Assembly: GCA_026692885.1 (NCBI GenBank)
Contig: JAPLNJ010000557.1
Span: 1-40,687, forward strand
From: Planctomycetota bacterium
GTDB lineage: Bacteria > Planctomycetota > Planctomycetia > Pirellulales > Pirellulaceae
Direction of reading: 5' to 3'
Length of the DNA stretch: 40,687 nt
Numbering within the stretch: position 1 is the stretch's first letter; every line of letters starts with the position of its first letter. The notes under the pieces are model-generated. The model was not told where the DNA came from, searched no databases, and saw nothing but the letters and a program-made list of their open reading frames with translations. Positions 10,491 through 17,865 of the stretch are shown here, in pieces. The position numbers were made by a program, and so were the translations under genes.

Positions 10491-10621
10491 GGTTGTCACT
10501 CCATCAAACAGGTAAGCCCTTGTATAGCAAGCGGCGAAATGGACTTCAACACGACAAACTGAAGTTTCTGACCGGAGCTCCTCCCGGCTGGGTCGCCGGA
10601 GCAGAAGGCAGGCAGAAATAA

Positions 10622-11002
10622 GTTGGCAAACACGGCTATCCGTGTGTCTCCGACGCAGCGATTTGCGAAGTCTCCGCGGAGGCTTTCAACGGACGGATTG
10701 TATCTGGCAGGTGCATGCCTGACCAACTGCGTCGTGGCGCTCGAGTGAAGGAACTGGTGCGTGCGTTTGACGCGGCCGGTAAGCTCATCGCCGCCATCTG
10801 CCACGGTGGCTGGATCCCAATCTCGGCCGGTGTCTACGGCGGAGTGCACGTCACCGGCTTCTTGGGAATCAAAGACGATCTGGTCAACGCCGGGGCAGTC
10901 TGGGAGGATGCTCCGGTAGTCATCGACCGCCACATCCGGCGTGGGCATAGTCAGCAAGGGGAAGTGACGGGACAACGCACGCTGGAGACTGTAGTTTGCT
11001 GA
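10622..11002 (+). pseudogene. DJ-1/PfpI family protein remnant
   Basis: From 10622, right after an in-frame TAA, the frame reads GKHGYPCVSDAAICEVSAEA and on through MPDQLRRGARVKELVRAFDA to GKLIAAICHGGW, the nucleophile-elbow region of PfpI/DJ-1 proteins with Cys intact. Continuing, YGGVHVTGFLGIKDDLVNAG is also family-like, but after VVIDRH the sequence stops resembling the family. About 80 N-terminal residues are missing, and the usual PGG near the strand end reads SGR. The gene is truncated at both ends. Confidence 0.7.
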
Positions 11003-11137
11003 ACTGTAGTTTCGGCTGAACCGCTTGACCCGCAGTCCCCTCGGGCATAAGCTCACACGCGAGGCGGAAAATCGGACGCCGATCCCCGAAGTCACGAGAG
11101 TGGCAAGTTACTCACGGTCACGCCCAGGAGGCCTGCC

Positions 11138-11656
11138 ATGAACCCAAGGCTGAACCACCTATTTTCCCGACGTAGCGTTCGTGCGTATCGGCAGCAGGAT
11201 GTGGCGGATGACTTGGTGCGAGACCTCCTGCAGGCGGCGATGGCAGCGCCATCGGCGGTCGCCAAAGACCCGTGGGCGTTCATCGTAGTCCGCAATCGCG
11301 AGATGCTCTCGAAGATTGCCGAGGGGTTACCGAATGGTACGATGCTCCGCAGCGCGGCGCTGGGAATCGTCGTCTGTGGTGACCTCCAACGAACACACGA
11401 CCGGCAGCTGTCGTATCTATTGCAGGATTGTTCCGCGGCCGTCGAAAACCTGCTCTTGGCCGCGAACACGTTGGGGTTGGGCGCTTGCTGGCTGGGAGTA
11501 CATCCGCGAGAGGATCGGGTGAAGCACATCCGCACGCTGCTGAAGATTCCCGAACCGGTGATTCCCGTCGCAATGATCGCCGTCGGTTGGCCAGCGGAGT
11601 CACCGGAACCGCGCACTCGCTACCGCGAGGACGCCGTCCACCGCGAAACTTGGTAG
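11138..11656 (+). CDS. Nitroreductase family FMN oxidoreductase
   Basis: 172 residues, typical of short NADH-dependent nitroreductase-family proteins. AGGAGG precedes ATG by 7 nt. The FMN phosphate motif FSRRSVRAY is at residues 9-17, with AAMAAPSAVAKDPWAFIVV next, then DCSAAVENLLLAANTLGLGA and CWLGVHPREDR, all diagnostic of the family. It is expected to be a cytoplasmic, FMN-binding flavoprotein reducing nitro, quinone or similar groups; the real substrate is not evident. It is followed by a gene-poor region, so it is probably monocistronic. Confidence 0.92.
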   Translation: MNPRLNHLFSRRSVRAYRQQDVADDLVRDLLQAAMAAPSAVAKDPWAFIVVRNREMLSKIAEGLPNGTMLRSAALGIVVCGDLQRTHDRQLSYLLQDCSAAVENLLLAANTLGLGACWLGVHPREDRVKHIRTLLKIPEPVIPVAMIAVGWPAESPEPRTRYREDAVHRETW

Positions 11657-11784
11657 CGATTGGCTCGGGTGACACTCTTGGCTGGTAGCCGACGACACAA
11701 CTCTCGGCGCTGGCCGCGACGTCAGGGGGCCACTATGTCACGTCGTTGACGTAACGGACGACCTCATGCGGATACCCCCGCGGA

Positions 11785-12090
11785 ATGGCCGGATCAAGTT
11801 GGAGCGAGCAAGTGAAAGTGCCCATCGGGTTGGTTGACGTAGGGACCGTGGATGTGCGCTGTGTGGCCGCGTACGAGGAGCCGCCGCCTGGCTGGGCTCC
11901 GTGGATGCAGAGACGCGGCGCGGTGCTGTTGGGCAAACTGATCGAGTAATTGCGCGAAGCGATGGCGGAGCGACAGCCAGTCTTGGCAGCCATCCGGACA
12001 GGGCGCCGCGGGCCGTTCGAGTTCGAGCGAACGGTCTGGAAAGTCGCCGATTTGTTCGCTGGCGGGGATCCCGCCGGTCCATTCCGATGA
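11785..12090 (+). pseudogene. Possible small gene with an in-frame TAA
   Basis: ATG at 11785 opens a 54-codon frame with protein-like composition (VKVPIGLVDVGTVDVRCVAA, then EEPPPGWAPWMQRRGAVLLG) ended by TAA at 11947. The same frame resumes LREAMAERQPVLAAIRTGRR and runs to a second stop at 12088 (FEFERTVWKVADLFAGGDP). Both halves look coding, which suggests one gene of about 100 residues with a nonsense mutation. I recognise no family, and no clear ribosome-binding site precedes the ATG. Confidence 0.3.
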
Positions 12091-12151
12091 TGGGTGCGAA
12101 CCGCTTGTCTCGGGAGGCGACGGAGAATTAGTCGCGGAGCGACCTCCTGAA

Positions 12152-12313
12152 CGTAGCCGTGGGTTTCAACCCACGGCGGGTGTTTCTCCGAGCTGCTGTC
12201 GTCGCGTAGCGACGGCTGAACTGCCGAGGGCGCGAGGGGGTACCTTCAGCCGTCGCTACGCGACTTGTGCGGATTCTTACGATGGACCGCCGTGGGTTAA
12301 AACCCGCGGCTAT
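12152..12313. repeat. Nested inverted repeat (REP/BIME-like)
   Basis: The outer arms lie at 12152-12180 and 12284-12313, each itself a palindrome (CCGTGGGTTTCAACCCACGG and GCCGTGGGTTAAAACCCGCG). The inner arms, 12201-12220 (GTCGCGTAGCGACGGCTGAA) and 12245-12264, are perfect 20-bp complements. This fills most of the gap between the two pseudogenes. Confidence 0.8.
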
Positions 12314-12469
12314 GATCGGCAGCCGCGACGCGGCAAATACCAGAAATCAGGAAGGTGTTTCGACCGGCGCTGCTAGGACGAACTTACCCACGGGCAAAGG
12401 GAAGCGGCTTGCCGACGTAGTCCAGGCGGTTCGCCCGCTGTGCGTGGGCGAGCCGGTCCCGTCCAAGGC

Positions 12470-12765
12470 ACAACCGCGCTGACCAAAGACGAACGCCGAT
12501 TGGCGGCGGAAATCCGTGAGGGGGCCGAGAAGGACTTCCCGCCGAAAGTGGCTGAACCGCGTCCAGTTCCCTCAGGGATTCCAAAGCGGATTCACGATGT
12601 GCCGAAAAAAACAGCCTGACCCGCTACCAGATCGGCCAAATCGCCGACGTGCCGTCGACCGTCGTGCGTGCCATCGAATAGGGCGAGGATGTACCGGTGT
12701 CACAGTTGCACGCCGTCGCCGAGGCCCTGGGTCTGGCCCTTGAACTCGTCGAGCAAACATCATGA
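12470..12765 (+). pseudogene. XRE-type helix-turn-helix regulator, broken
   Basis: The first part reads LTKDERRLAAEIREGAEKDF and PRPVPSGIPKRI, then hits TGA at 12617 near an A7 run. The frame shifted by one carries the helix-turn-helix, LTRYQIGQIADVPSTVVRAI, a TAG at 12679, then GEDVPVSQLHAVAEALGLAL ELVEQTS and TGA at 12763. Such proteins are usually antitoxin-like or stand-alone DNA-binding regulators. One frameshift plus one nonsense codon make it non-functional. It sits directly before a run of toxin-antitoxin genes. Confidence 0.7.
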
Positions 12766-12863
12766 AAGCAACCGCCTGCTGAACGGGCCACGCGCAGAAG
12801 AACGTGGCCGCGAACCCTCAGAACCTGGGCACATTCTCAAGACTTCGTTCTAGCAGGACAACC

Positions 12864-13457
12864 TCACATGGCACCAAGAAACTCGAACACCGATTGCGGA
12901 AGAAGTGTCGCCGACCCAACGTTCCGCCAAATCAGGTTGCGCGTCTCGCCCAAGATCGGCACCCACTTTCCGCAGACGACGGCTACCGTAAGACGGGAGA
13001 GATGGTTGAGATAGTCCCTCGCGTCGATGAACCCCTCGAAACCGTTTCGCCGCACACGCTCGAAGTCGAAGTCAAAATCGGGAATCATATCCGAGAAGAA
13101 CTCGAACCCCCGAAAAACTTCGTCGTCTAACCTCGACACTCTATAGAAGACGAATTGGTCCGGAAAGTAATGATGGAGCACGAGTGAAATCTTCGTCACA
13201 TCATCCTTGTAGTAATCCCTCAGTACCGAGATCATTTCCTTGGGCGATTTGGGGAGAGATGAGGGTGGGTACTTGCAGGCGTTTTCCCGCCGGTTGTATA
13301 GCCGGAGAATCTGGGCGTTGAGATCCTCGTCGGCGGGATTCAGCTCATCCAAGTTGGACGCAGCCGAATCTGGGTCTTGACTCAGATCCTCGTTTACGGA
13401 ATCCGCGTACATTTGCACGTGCCAAAGCATGTAGTTCAGCAGAATCTCTTTGTTCAT
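12864..13457 (-). CDS. Uncharacterised protein downstream of higBA
   Basis: 197 residues from ATG at 13457, preceded by AGGAGG at 6 nt; an in-frame ATG at 13511 lacks such a site. I do not recognise the family. It is soluble, acidic in its first third (SVNEDLSQDPDSAASNLDEL) and aromatic-rich in the middle (LVLHHYFPDQFVFYRVSRLD, GFEFFSDMIPDFDFDFERV). The C-terminal third has LTVAVVCGKWVPILGE. There is no signal peptide or membrane helix. It is 90 bp downstream of higA/ImmA on the same strand and could be the third gene of that operon, such as an accessory toxin, immunity or defence component, but no motif proves this. GC content looks lower than in its neighbours, which fits recent acquisition. 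Confidence 0.75.
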   Translation of the reverse strand: MNKEILLNYMLWHVQMYADSVNEDLSQDPDSAASNLDELNPADEDLNAQILRLYNRRENACKYPPSSLPKSPKEMISVLRDYYKDDVTKISLVLHHYFPDQFVFYRVSRLDDEVFRGFEFFSDMIPDFDFDFERVRRNGFEGFIDARDYLNHLSRLTVAVVCGKWVPILGETRNLIWRNVGSATLLPQSVFEFLGAM

Positions 13458-13547
13458 CTGAGGCCTCCTCTCGCTGGGTGAGAATAGGTCATCTTGACTG
13501 AGCGACCGCAATCATCCTGCGGGCGTGAATGAGAACACATGCTGGGA

Positions 13548-14618
13548 TCACGGGTTGGTCTCGGAGGACCACTTCAACCACACCTTCAACCCGTTAAATT
13601 GGTTGTATGCGATGAGGCCCTCGTGTTGCAGACGGTCGACGACGATGCCGGGGGCGATGTCGAGCGACTGGGCGAAGGACTGCACAGCGGCGAAAGTCGT
13701 CAGATGGCGGAGTTCAGCGGCCCGGCCGGTCGGGATGAGGAAGTCGGCAGCGAACCGATTGGCAGCTGTTTCATGCGGGTCGGTGCCGGAATCCACGTCG
13801 ATGTACGCCTGCTTCTTGCTGTCGAGCAGCAGGTGGCCGGCTTCGTGAAAAAAACTGAACCAGAAACGATCGTTACTCTTGCCCCGCAAGTTCAGGCCGA
13901 TCATGGCTTTGCGGGCCGTGATCCATTTTGCCGCACCACTCACCGGGGCTCCTTTGATTTCGGGGATCAACACCACGGCCACGCCTGCCGCGGCGCAGCG
14001 ATCGATCATGGCCGGTACGAAATCCTTCGGCTCGCTGACGGTTAACCCGCGGGTCGCCTGCAGGGCGTCCACGAAACGCGATTTGCTGTACGGTTGGCAG
14101 CGGACTTCGAATGCGCCCGTCTGGCCGGCGAAGGCCCGCGACTTACGGAAAGCAAACTGGGGCGACTCCCAGCCTTCCTTCCAGGCTGCGAGGTTGGCCA
14201 CGCCGAAGAAACGCAACACTTGCTCAAACAGGGCGGCCGGATCGCTGTGCGGGGCGAGCTTGCCGCGGCTGACCAACTCCTTGGTCGGAATTGTCTCCAG
14301 CCAGTACAGATCTTGCTCGATGCGCGGCTTCTCCGCCAGTCGGGCGAGCTGTTCGCGGTAGTTCGCCTCCAGATTGTTCCACATGTGCGCCGGTACGCCC
14401 GTGACGCGTTCCAGCCGAATCGCGGTGTCGGGCGTGATCGACGCCACGCCCTTGACCACCTGATTCACGTGCTTGGCAGACAGCCCCGTGCGCTGCGCGA
14501 GCTCCCGCTGGTCAAGGCCCAGGGCGTCGATGGTTTCCTGAAGTGTCCGCCCCGGCGGCACGGCGTAGTCCGGGGCGTAGGGGTAGGTTGTCGTCCGGTT
14601 TCCTTTTCCACGCGTCAT
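13548..14618 (-). CDS. higA: HigA-type antitoxin fused to an ImmA/IrrE metallopeptidase
   Basis: 356 residues. Residues about 24-90 form an XRE/HigA helix-turn-helix (TLQETIDALGLDQRELAQRT, then GLSAKHVNQVVKG). Residues about 170-345 form an ImmA/IrrE zinc peptidase domain with H258-E-A-G-H (FFHEAGHLLLD) and the downstream NRFAADFLIP helix. HigA antitoxins bind and neutralise HigB and repress their own operon; ImmA domains cleave regulators and are often fused to XRE domains. It starts 20 bp after the higB stop, the toxin-first order usual for higBA. Cytoplasmic. Whether the peptidase cleaves the antitoxin domain itself is not known. Confidence 0.9.
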   Translation of the reverse strand: MTRGKGNRTTTYPYAPDYAVPPGRTLQETIDALGLDQRELAQRTGLSAKHVNQVVKGVASITPDTAIRLERVTGVPAHMWNNLEANYREQLARLAEKPRIEQDLYWLETIPTKELVSRGKLAPHSDPAALFEQVLRFFGVANLAAWKEGWESPQFAFRKSRAFAGQTGAFEVRCQPYSKSRFVDALQATRGLTVSEPKDFVPAMIDRCAAAGVAVVLIPEIKGAPVSGAAKWITARKAMIGLNLRGKSNDRFWFSFFHEAGHLLLDSKKQAYIDVDSGTDPHETAANRFAADFLIPTGRAAELRHLTTFAAVQSFAQSLDIAPGIVVDRLQHEGLIAYNQFNGLKVWLKWSSETNP

Positions 14619-14638
14619 CGCCTACTCCTTTGCGGCCG

Positions 14639-14974
14639 CTAGTGGTAGTCGACGATCTCGACGATCACCACGGCCGTCACTCGCGGCCAATCCAATCCGC
14701 CGTCCGCCTTCGTGGGCACCGGATCACTGGCCGGCTCGAAAATGAGCCGTTGCGGATGCACCAGCTCCACGGCCAACTGTCCTTTCCTGTCTTGCGCCAG
14801 TTCATGGCAGCGGGGACCCGGGAGGTGTCGCAAGTCCTCCAGGGGCGTAGCTGCCTGCAACTCCAGGAGCCGCTGCTGGAGACGCTCGGCACCACGAGGC
14901 CCCAGCTTGGCACGCATCTCTTTGTCCGAGTTGCACAGCTTCTGTATCTTCCGGGAAGCGAACCGTACTTCCAT
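14639..14974 (-). CDS. higB: HigB-like RelE-superfamily toxin
   Basis: 111 residues, the normal size. It begins MEVRFASRKIQKLCNSDKEM and has KLGPRGAERLQQRLLELQAA, then LPGPRCHELAQDRKGQLAVE and ends VVIVEIVDYH, which match the HigB family signature. HigB toxins are ribosome-dependent mRNA nucleases. It is the first gene of a toxin-antitoxin operon with higA/ImmA 20 bp downstream. A promoter with an overlapping inverted repeat lies directly upstream. AGG precedes ATG only weakly. The active-site residues cannot be assigned with confidence from sequence alone. Confidence 0.88.
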   Translation of the reverse strand: MEVRFASRKIQKLCNSDKEMRAKLGPRGAERLQQRLLELQAATPLEDLRHLPGPRCHELAQDRKGQLAVELVHPQRLIFEPASDPVPTKADGGLDWPRVTAVVIVEIVDYH

Positions 14975-14995
14975 AATCGGCCTGGCGACTTTTTT

Positions 14996-15024
14996 AATTT
15001 ACGGATTTGGTAAACAAAAGTCAA
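14996..15024 (-). promoter_or_regulatory. Promoter and operator of higBA
   Basis: On the minus strand, -35 TTGACT (15019-15024), a 17-nt spacer and -10 TAAATT (14996-15001) match the sigma-70 consensus well. The inverted repeat TTTAC-N7-GTAAA at 14998-15014 overlaps the -10 box and spacer, where an autorepressing HigA would bind. The higB start is 22 nt from the -10 box. Confidence 0.7.
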
Positions 15025-15329
15025 TACGTGGAGAACGGCCGCGAAGGGATCGTCAAGTTCGTCCATCCGCCGCACGGCGCACGGGGTAAACGGATGGAGT
15101 CGCACCCGCCGCGCCTACCAAGATGGCCGCCCCTCCAATCGCAGGGCCTTCGAGCCGAAAGGTGTCAGGAACCGATTCAGCGTTTCGGTTGGTGATAGCT
15201 TTGCTTCAAGATCGACGGTTGCCGGGCTGTCATCCAGGGGTTTGCACGGGACGAAATCTGGGCGTCGCCTTCCTTTTGGACTACCCGGACCTGCACAGCG
15301 GCACCGTTTTCGGTTGTGGCGCGAGCGGG
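15025..15329. other. Gene-free stretch between two toxin-antitoxin modules
   Basis: I see no supported gene here. Minus-strand frame 15115-15330 contains a plausible-looking run (LSPTETLNRFLTPFGSKALR) but has no start of its own, so it is at most a relic. Confidence 0.4.
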
Positions 15330-15566
15330 TCAGCCGGAAATCAACTCCAGCACCTTGCCAATCTCGCGAAGCGGGCGCTTGCGGGCTGCCAAGTCGTCTT
15401 CGAGTTCTTCCAGCCGATGCATCGTCGCACGGTCGTAGAACCGCTCGCCGCACAATTGGCAGACGAGAACCTCGATCGATACCAGCACGATGTCGTTGCC
15501 GACGGGGATGCGTTCCTGAACCGTGGACTTGGCGATGTGGTCACCGTGACACAACGTACACTTCAT
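15330..15566 (-). CDS. YgiT-type zinc-finger protein (antitoxin-like)
   Basis: 78 residues from ATG at 15566, which overlaps the stop of the preceding gene in ATGA. The two zinc knuckles are CTLCHGD at the start and CQLCGERF at about residues 43-46, as in the N-terminal zinc domain of MqsA (YgiT). The rest (MHRLEELEDDLAARKRPLRE) is helical, with no MqsA-like XRE domain. In known pairs with DUF4258 genes, the zinc-finger protein is the presumed antitoxin. The overlap implies translational coupling. Cytoplasmic. Confidence 0.85.
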   Translation of the reverse strand: MKCTLCHGDHIAKSTVQERIPVGNDIVLVSIEVLVCQLCGERFYDRATMHRLEELEDDLAARKRPLREIGKVLELISG

Positions 15567-15886
15567 CGTTTTCGCTCCCTGGAATCGATCCACAACCGCG
15601 GGTCGGGCTCATAAACGGTAACCACGATAGCCAATCCCGCTGCTTCATCATAGGAGATGACGAAGTGCAACGGGCGGCCGGCCGACGTCCACCCCAGAAA
15701 TAAGCTGCTTGGATACGGTTCGTCATCGGGGTAGTCGTCGATTTGCTCGGCAGTGGCAACGGCTTCAGTCACTTCCTGTTCGCGAATACGGCCCAAGGGC
15801 TCGGCACGCATTTCGTGACGAGCATGTTGGCTGAACAGAACGCGATCGAACTCGAACGCGGTCTGGACGTCATCGACTGATGGCAT
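15563..15886 (-). CDS. DUF4258 protein (toxin-like)
   Basis: 107 residues. The beginning LFSQHARHEM and the C-terminal strands PLHFVISYDEAAGLAIVVTV and YEPDPRLW are typical of DUF4258, a RelE/BrnT-like fold. Such genes are regularly followed by a YgiT-type zinc-finger gene, as here with a 4-bp ATGA overlap, and together form a putative toxin-antitoxin operon. The activity of DUF4258 proteins is not established, so the toxin role is inferred from fold and context. Confidence 0.85.
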   Translation of the reverse strand: MPSVDDVQTAFEFDRVLFSQHARHEMRAEPLGRIREQEVTEAVATAEQIDDYPDDEPYPSSLFLGWTSAGRPLHFVISYDEAAGLAIVVTVYEPDPRLWIDSRERKR

Positions 15887-16117
15887 CGCGAAATCCTCGC
15901 CAGCTTCTCGCCTATCGCAGGAACCAGCGTCATCCGGCTGGTGTCCTCATTGGCGATGGGTCGTTCATGATTCTATCGCTGACGATCTCCCAAGACCACC
16001 CGATTGCTTTCCAGACCAAATCCAAGAATCCGCGTTCAGGACCGTAACTGATCCCGCTATCCATCATGGCGGGCGACGTTGCCCGCGTCCATCCCGGAAG
16101 CAAAAGGAGAAACGATC

Positions 16118-16639
16118 ATGTTAAAACAAGTCGTTGGCGCGCTGCCAGTTGCGTTTGCAGCGGTCCTTGTCGCCCAAGCCGCAGCTGCGGAGGGTCGGAT
16201 GTCGGACCGCTGCCCGGCCGTCGTGAGCCGCGCAGGCAGCGATTTTCCCCGCGTCTGGGGTTGCTTCCCGAAGCCGGGTTCGTATCCCGGCTGGACGTGG
16301 GTCGCCGCGCATCAAGGAATCGGCGGCGCTGACGCTACGATGGCCGTCGGGTCTGCAATTGGAGCGGGCGGCGGGACTGCTCCGTGTGCCCAGTTGGGCC
16401 TCAACCTATTCGTGTCCCCAGTGATGACTCGGATGCGCCGTCCGAGGCGGGGGCGTGCGCGGTTCCTTCGCCCATGCCCTCTCGAAGCCAGCGTTGTCGC
16501 GGGCGTAATGCGGCGATTATCGGCTGCTTTTCATCGAATGCCAAACGTCCACCGGAAGATGTCGCCGCGGCACTCGGACCTGAGGAGATCCCGCCGGCGC
16601 AACGTTCGGTGCCGGGTGTATTCCCGCTGTTCATCATGA
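16118..16639 (+). CDS. Putative secreted protein, C-terminal half doubtful
   Basis: ATG at 16118 has AGGAG at 9 nt and opens a good signal peptide (LPVAFAAVLVAQAAAAEG). The next residues (CPAVVSRAGSDFPRVWGCFP and SYPGWTWVAAHQGIGG) look like a short secreted domain. From about residue 90 the frame turns arginine-rich and low in sense, while an adjacent frame becomes protein-like (RPPEDVAAALGPEEIPPAQR), so the gene may carry a frameshift near 16400. No family recognised. 15887-16117 upstream holds nothing that I can name. Confidence 0.4.
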   Translation: MLKQVVGALPVAFAAVLVAQAAAAEGRMSDRCPAVVSRAGSDFPRVWGCFPKPGSYPGWTWVAAHQGIGGADATMAVGSAIGAGGGTAPCAQLGLNLFVSPVMTRMRRPRRGRARFLRPCPLEASVVAGVMRRLSAAFHRMPNVHRKMSPRHSDLRRSRRRNVRCRVYSRCSS

Positions 16640-16676
16640 CCCGCGAAGTCCGGTGGCGACGCGCGACTTCGGGCTC

Positions 16677-16923
16677 TGAAGTTACGCATTTTCATGGTCC
16701 CCACCCGTCCCCGTTCCGGTGGATGCAGGTTTGGCGACTAGACGACGCCCACGCCGTGGCGCGTCCGTTCCGCCCTCGCCGCCCCACCGCCGCCGCTGGC
16801 GGCGGTGGGGCGGCGAGGGCGGAACGGGGGCGAGTTTTGTGGGGTTCCGCGTAGTTTTCAAACCTGTATCCACCGACGCGAGGTCGGTGGGGCAGTCGGC
16901 GGAACCAAAATACGCAACTTCAA
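16677..16923. repeat. MITE-like ~247-bp inverted repeat with perfect central hairpin
   Basis: Terminal arms TGAAGTTACGCATTTT and AAAATACGCAACTTCA (one strand) complement each other with two mismatches. The next arms 16717-16733 (CGGTGGATGCAGGTTTG) and 16859-16875 are complementary with one mismatch. The centre is a perfect 30-bp stem, 16765-16794 with 16798-16827, and a 3-nt loop. There is no ORF of its own. This fits a non-autonomous palindromic element. Confidence 0.8.
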
Positions 16924-16980
16924 AGACTTCGGGTTGTCCGACACGCTTTGCCCGCTGCCAAACACGTTCACTCTTCGTAG

Positions 16981-16998
16981 GGCGGAATTCATTCCGCC
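16981..16998. repeat. Perfect palindrome GGCGGAATTCATTCCGCC
   Basis: An 18-bp palindrome (8-bp arms, 2-nt centre) in the leader of the following gene, flanked by CGTAG and CTACG. It looks like one more short REP-type unit. Confidence 0.5.
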
Positions 16999-17080
16999 TG
17001 AGCGGACTGAAGTCGGCTCTACGACAAAACCACGGAGTTGTTTCTTGACAGGCACTTAGCACCAGCAAGGAGACGTTCCA

Positions 17081-17466
17081 ATGTCCACTACCGTACTGAA
17101 TGACACCGCGACCAGCATAGGTTCCCATGCCGAGCCGGATCAAGCTCAGCCCCCAAGGACAACGACGATACCGGACCACTCGTCCCCAACGGAGTCGGCA
17201 CGTCAGCGTGCCATCAGCCTGTTTCGCTATCCGAAGAGGACGCGGTCATTGCCGCAGTGGCGGCCTACGACTGCAAGCTGTGGCTAAGAATGTCCCGTTG
17301 GCCAAAGGTCAACGAGATCCTGGAACATCGGGAACGTAGCCTTGCCTACAGCGTCGGAAAGAGGCTACGTGAGGGCGCCTTGCCCACGATTCGGCAAGCG
17401 CGGTGGGCACAAGCGATTTTGGCGAAAGCCATGCAACTGGGGTTTGACATAACCGCGACGGATTGA
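17081..17466 (+). pseudogene. Hypothetical gene interrupted by a frameshift
   Basis: ATG at 17081 has GGAG at 9 nt. Reading starts MSTTVLNDTATSIGSHAEPD and meets a C5 run at 17150-17154, after which the shifted frame is clearly coding: NGVGTSACHQPVSLSEEDAV, then AAYDCKLWLRMSRWPKVNEI and RQARWAQAILAKAMQLGFDI, to TGA at 17464. Without the shift the first frame ends at 17287. Intact it would be about 128 residues, cytoplasmic, helical near the end. I recognise no family. The shift may be a true mutation or a base-calling error in the homopolymer. Confidence 0.55.
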
Positions 17467-17865
17467 TCGCATTGCGGTCAGCGTCGAGGTACTCGCGAAT
17501 CACGGCCAAGAGTCGACTGAAGTGGGTCTCCGTGTGAGGTGCGCTCGTCCGGCCCCTGGCGCGGCGATGGGTGAGGCAATGAAGAAGCTCTGCGGGAAGT
17601 AGAGTAGACGCCGGGCTGCCGCTCGGATCAACATTGCTGCGGCAAGTGCCTTTCGCCGAAGCCGCTTGATGGAATTCGGCGACAACCAGGACCCAATGAG
17701 GCCCGCACGGATGGCAGAGCCGGAGCACGGATGAAGACCGCTCGGAAAGGGCATGCGTGCTCTGGCCCTGCCAACCGCGTTAATCACGAAAGCGATAACG
17801 CACGCTGCGGCAGCCTCATCCGGCAACGGCAGCGGCGAATCGGCAAAGGACCCGGCCAAGCCGCG
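17467..17865. other. Gene-free stretch with a dispersed repeat copy
   Basis: No frame here is convincing. At about 17704-17738 the sequence GCACGGATGGCAGAGCCGGA resembles the left arm of the inverted repeat at 40522-40545 and its flank (both go on with GCACGGATG), so this is probably a solo copy of that repeat. Confidence 0.4.

Noticed and set aside
13458..13547. Separate small gene between the unknown protein and higA/ImmA
   Set aside because: The 90-bp gap has no start with ribosome-binding site leading to a plausible product.
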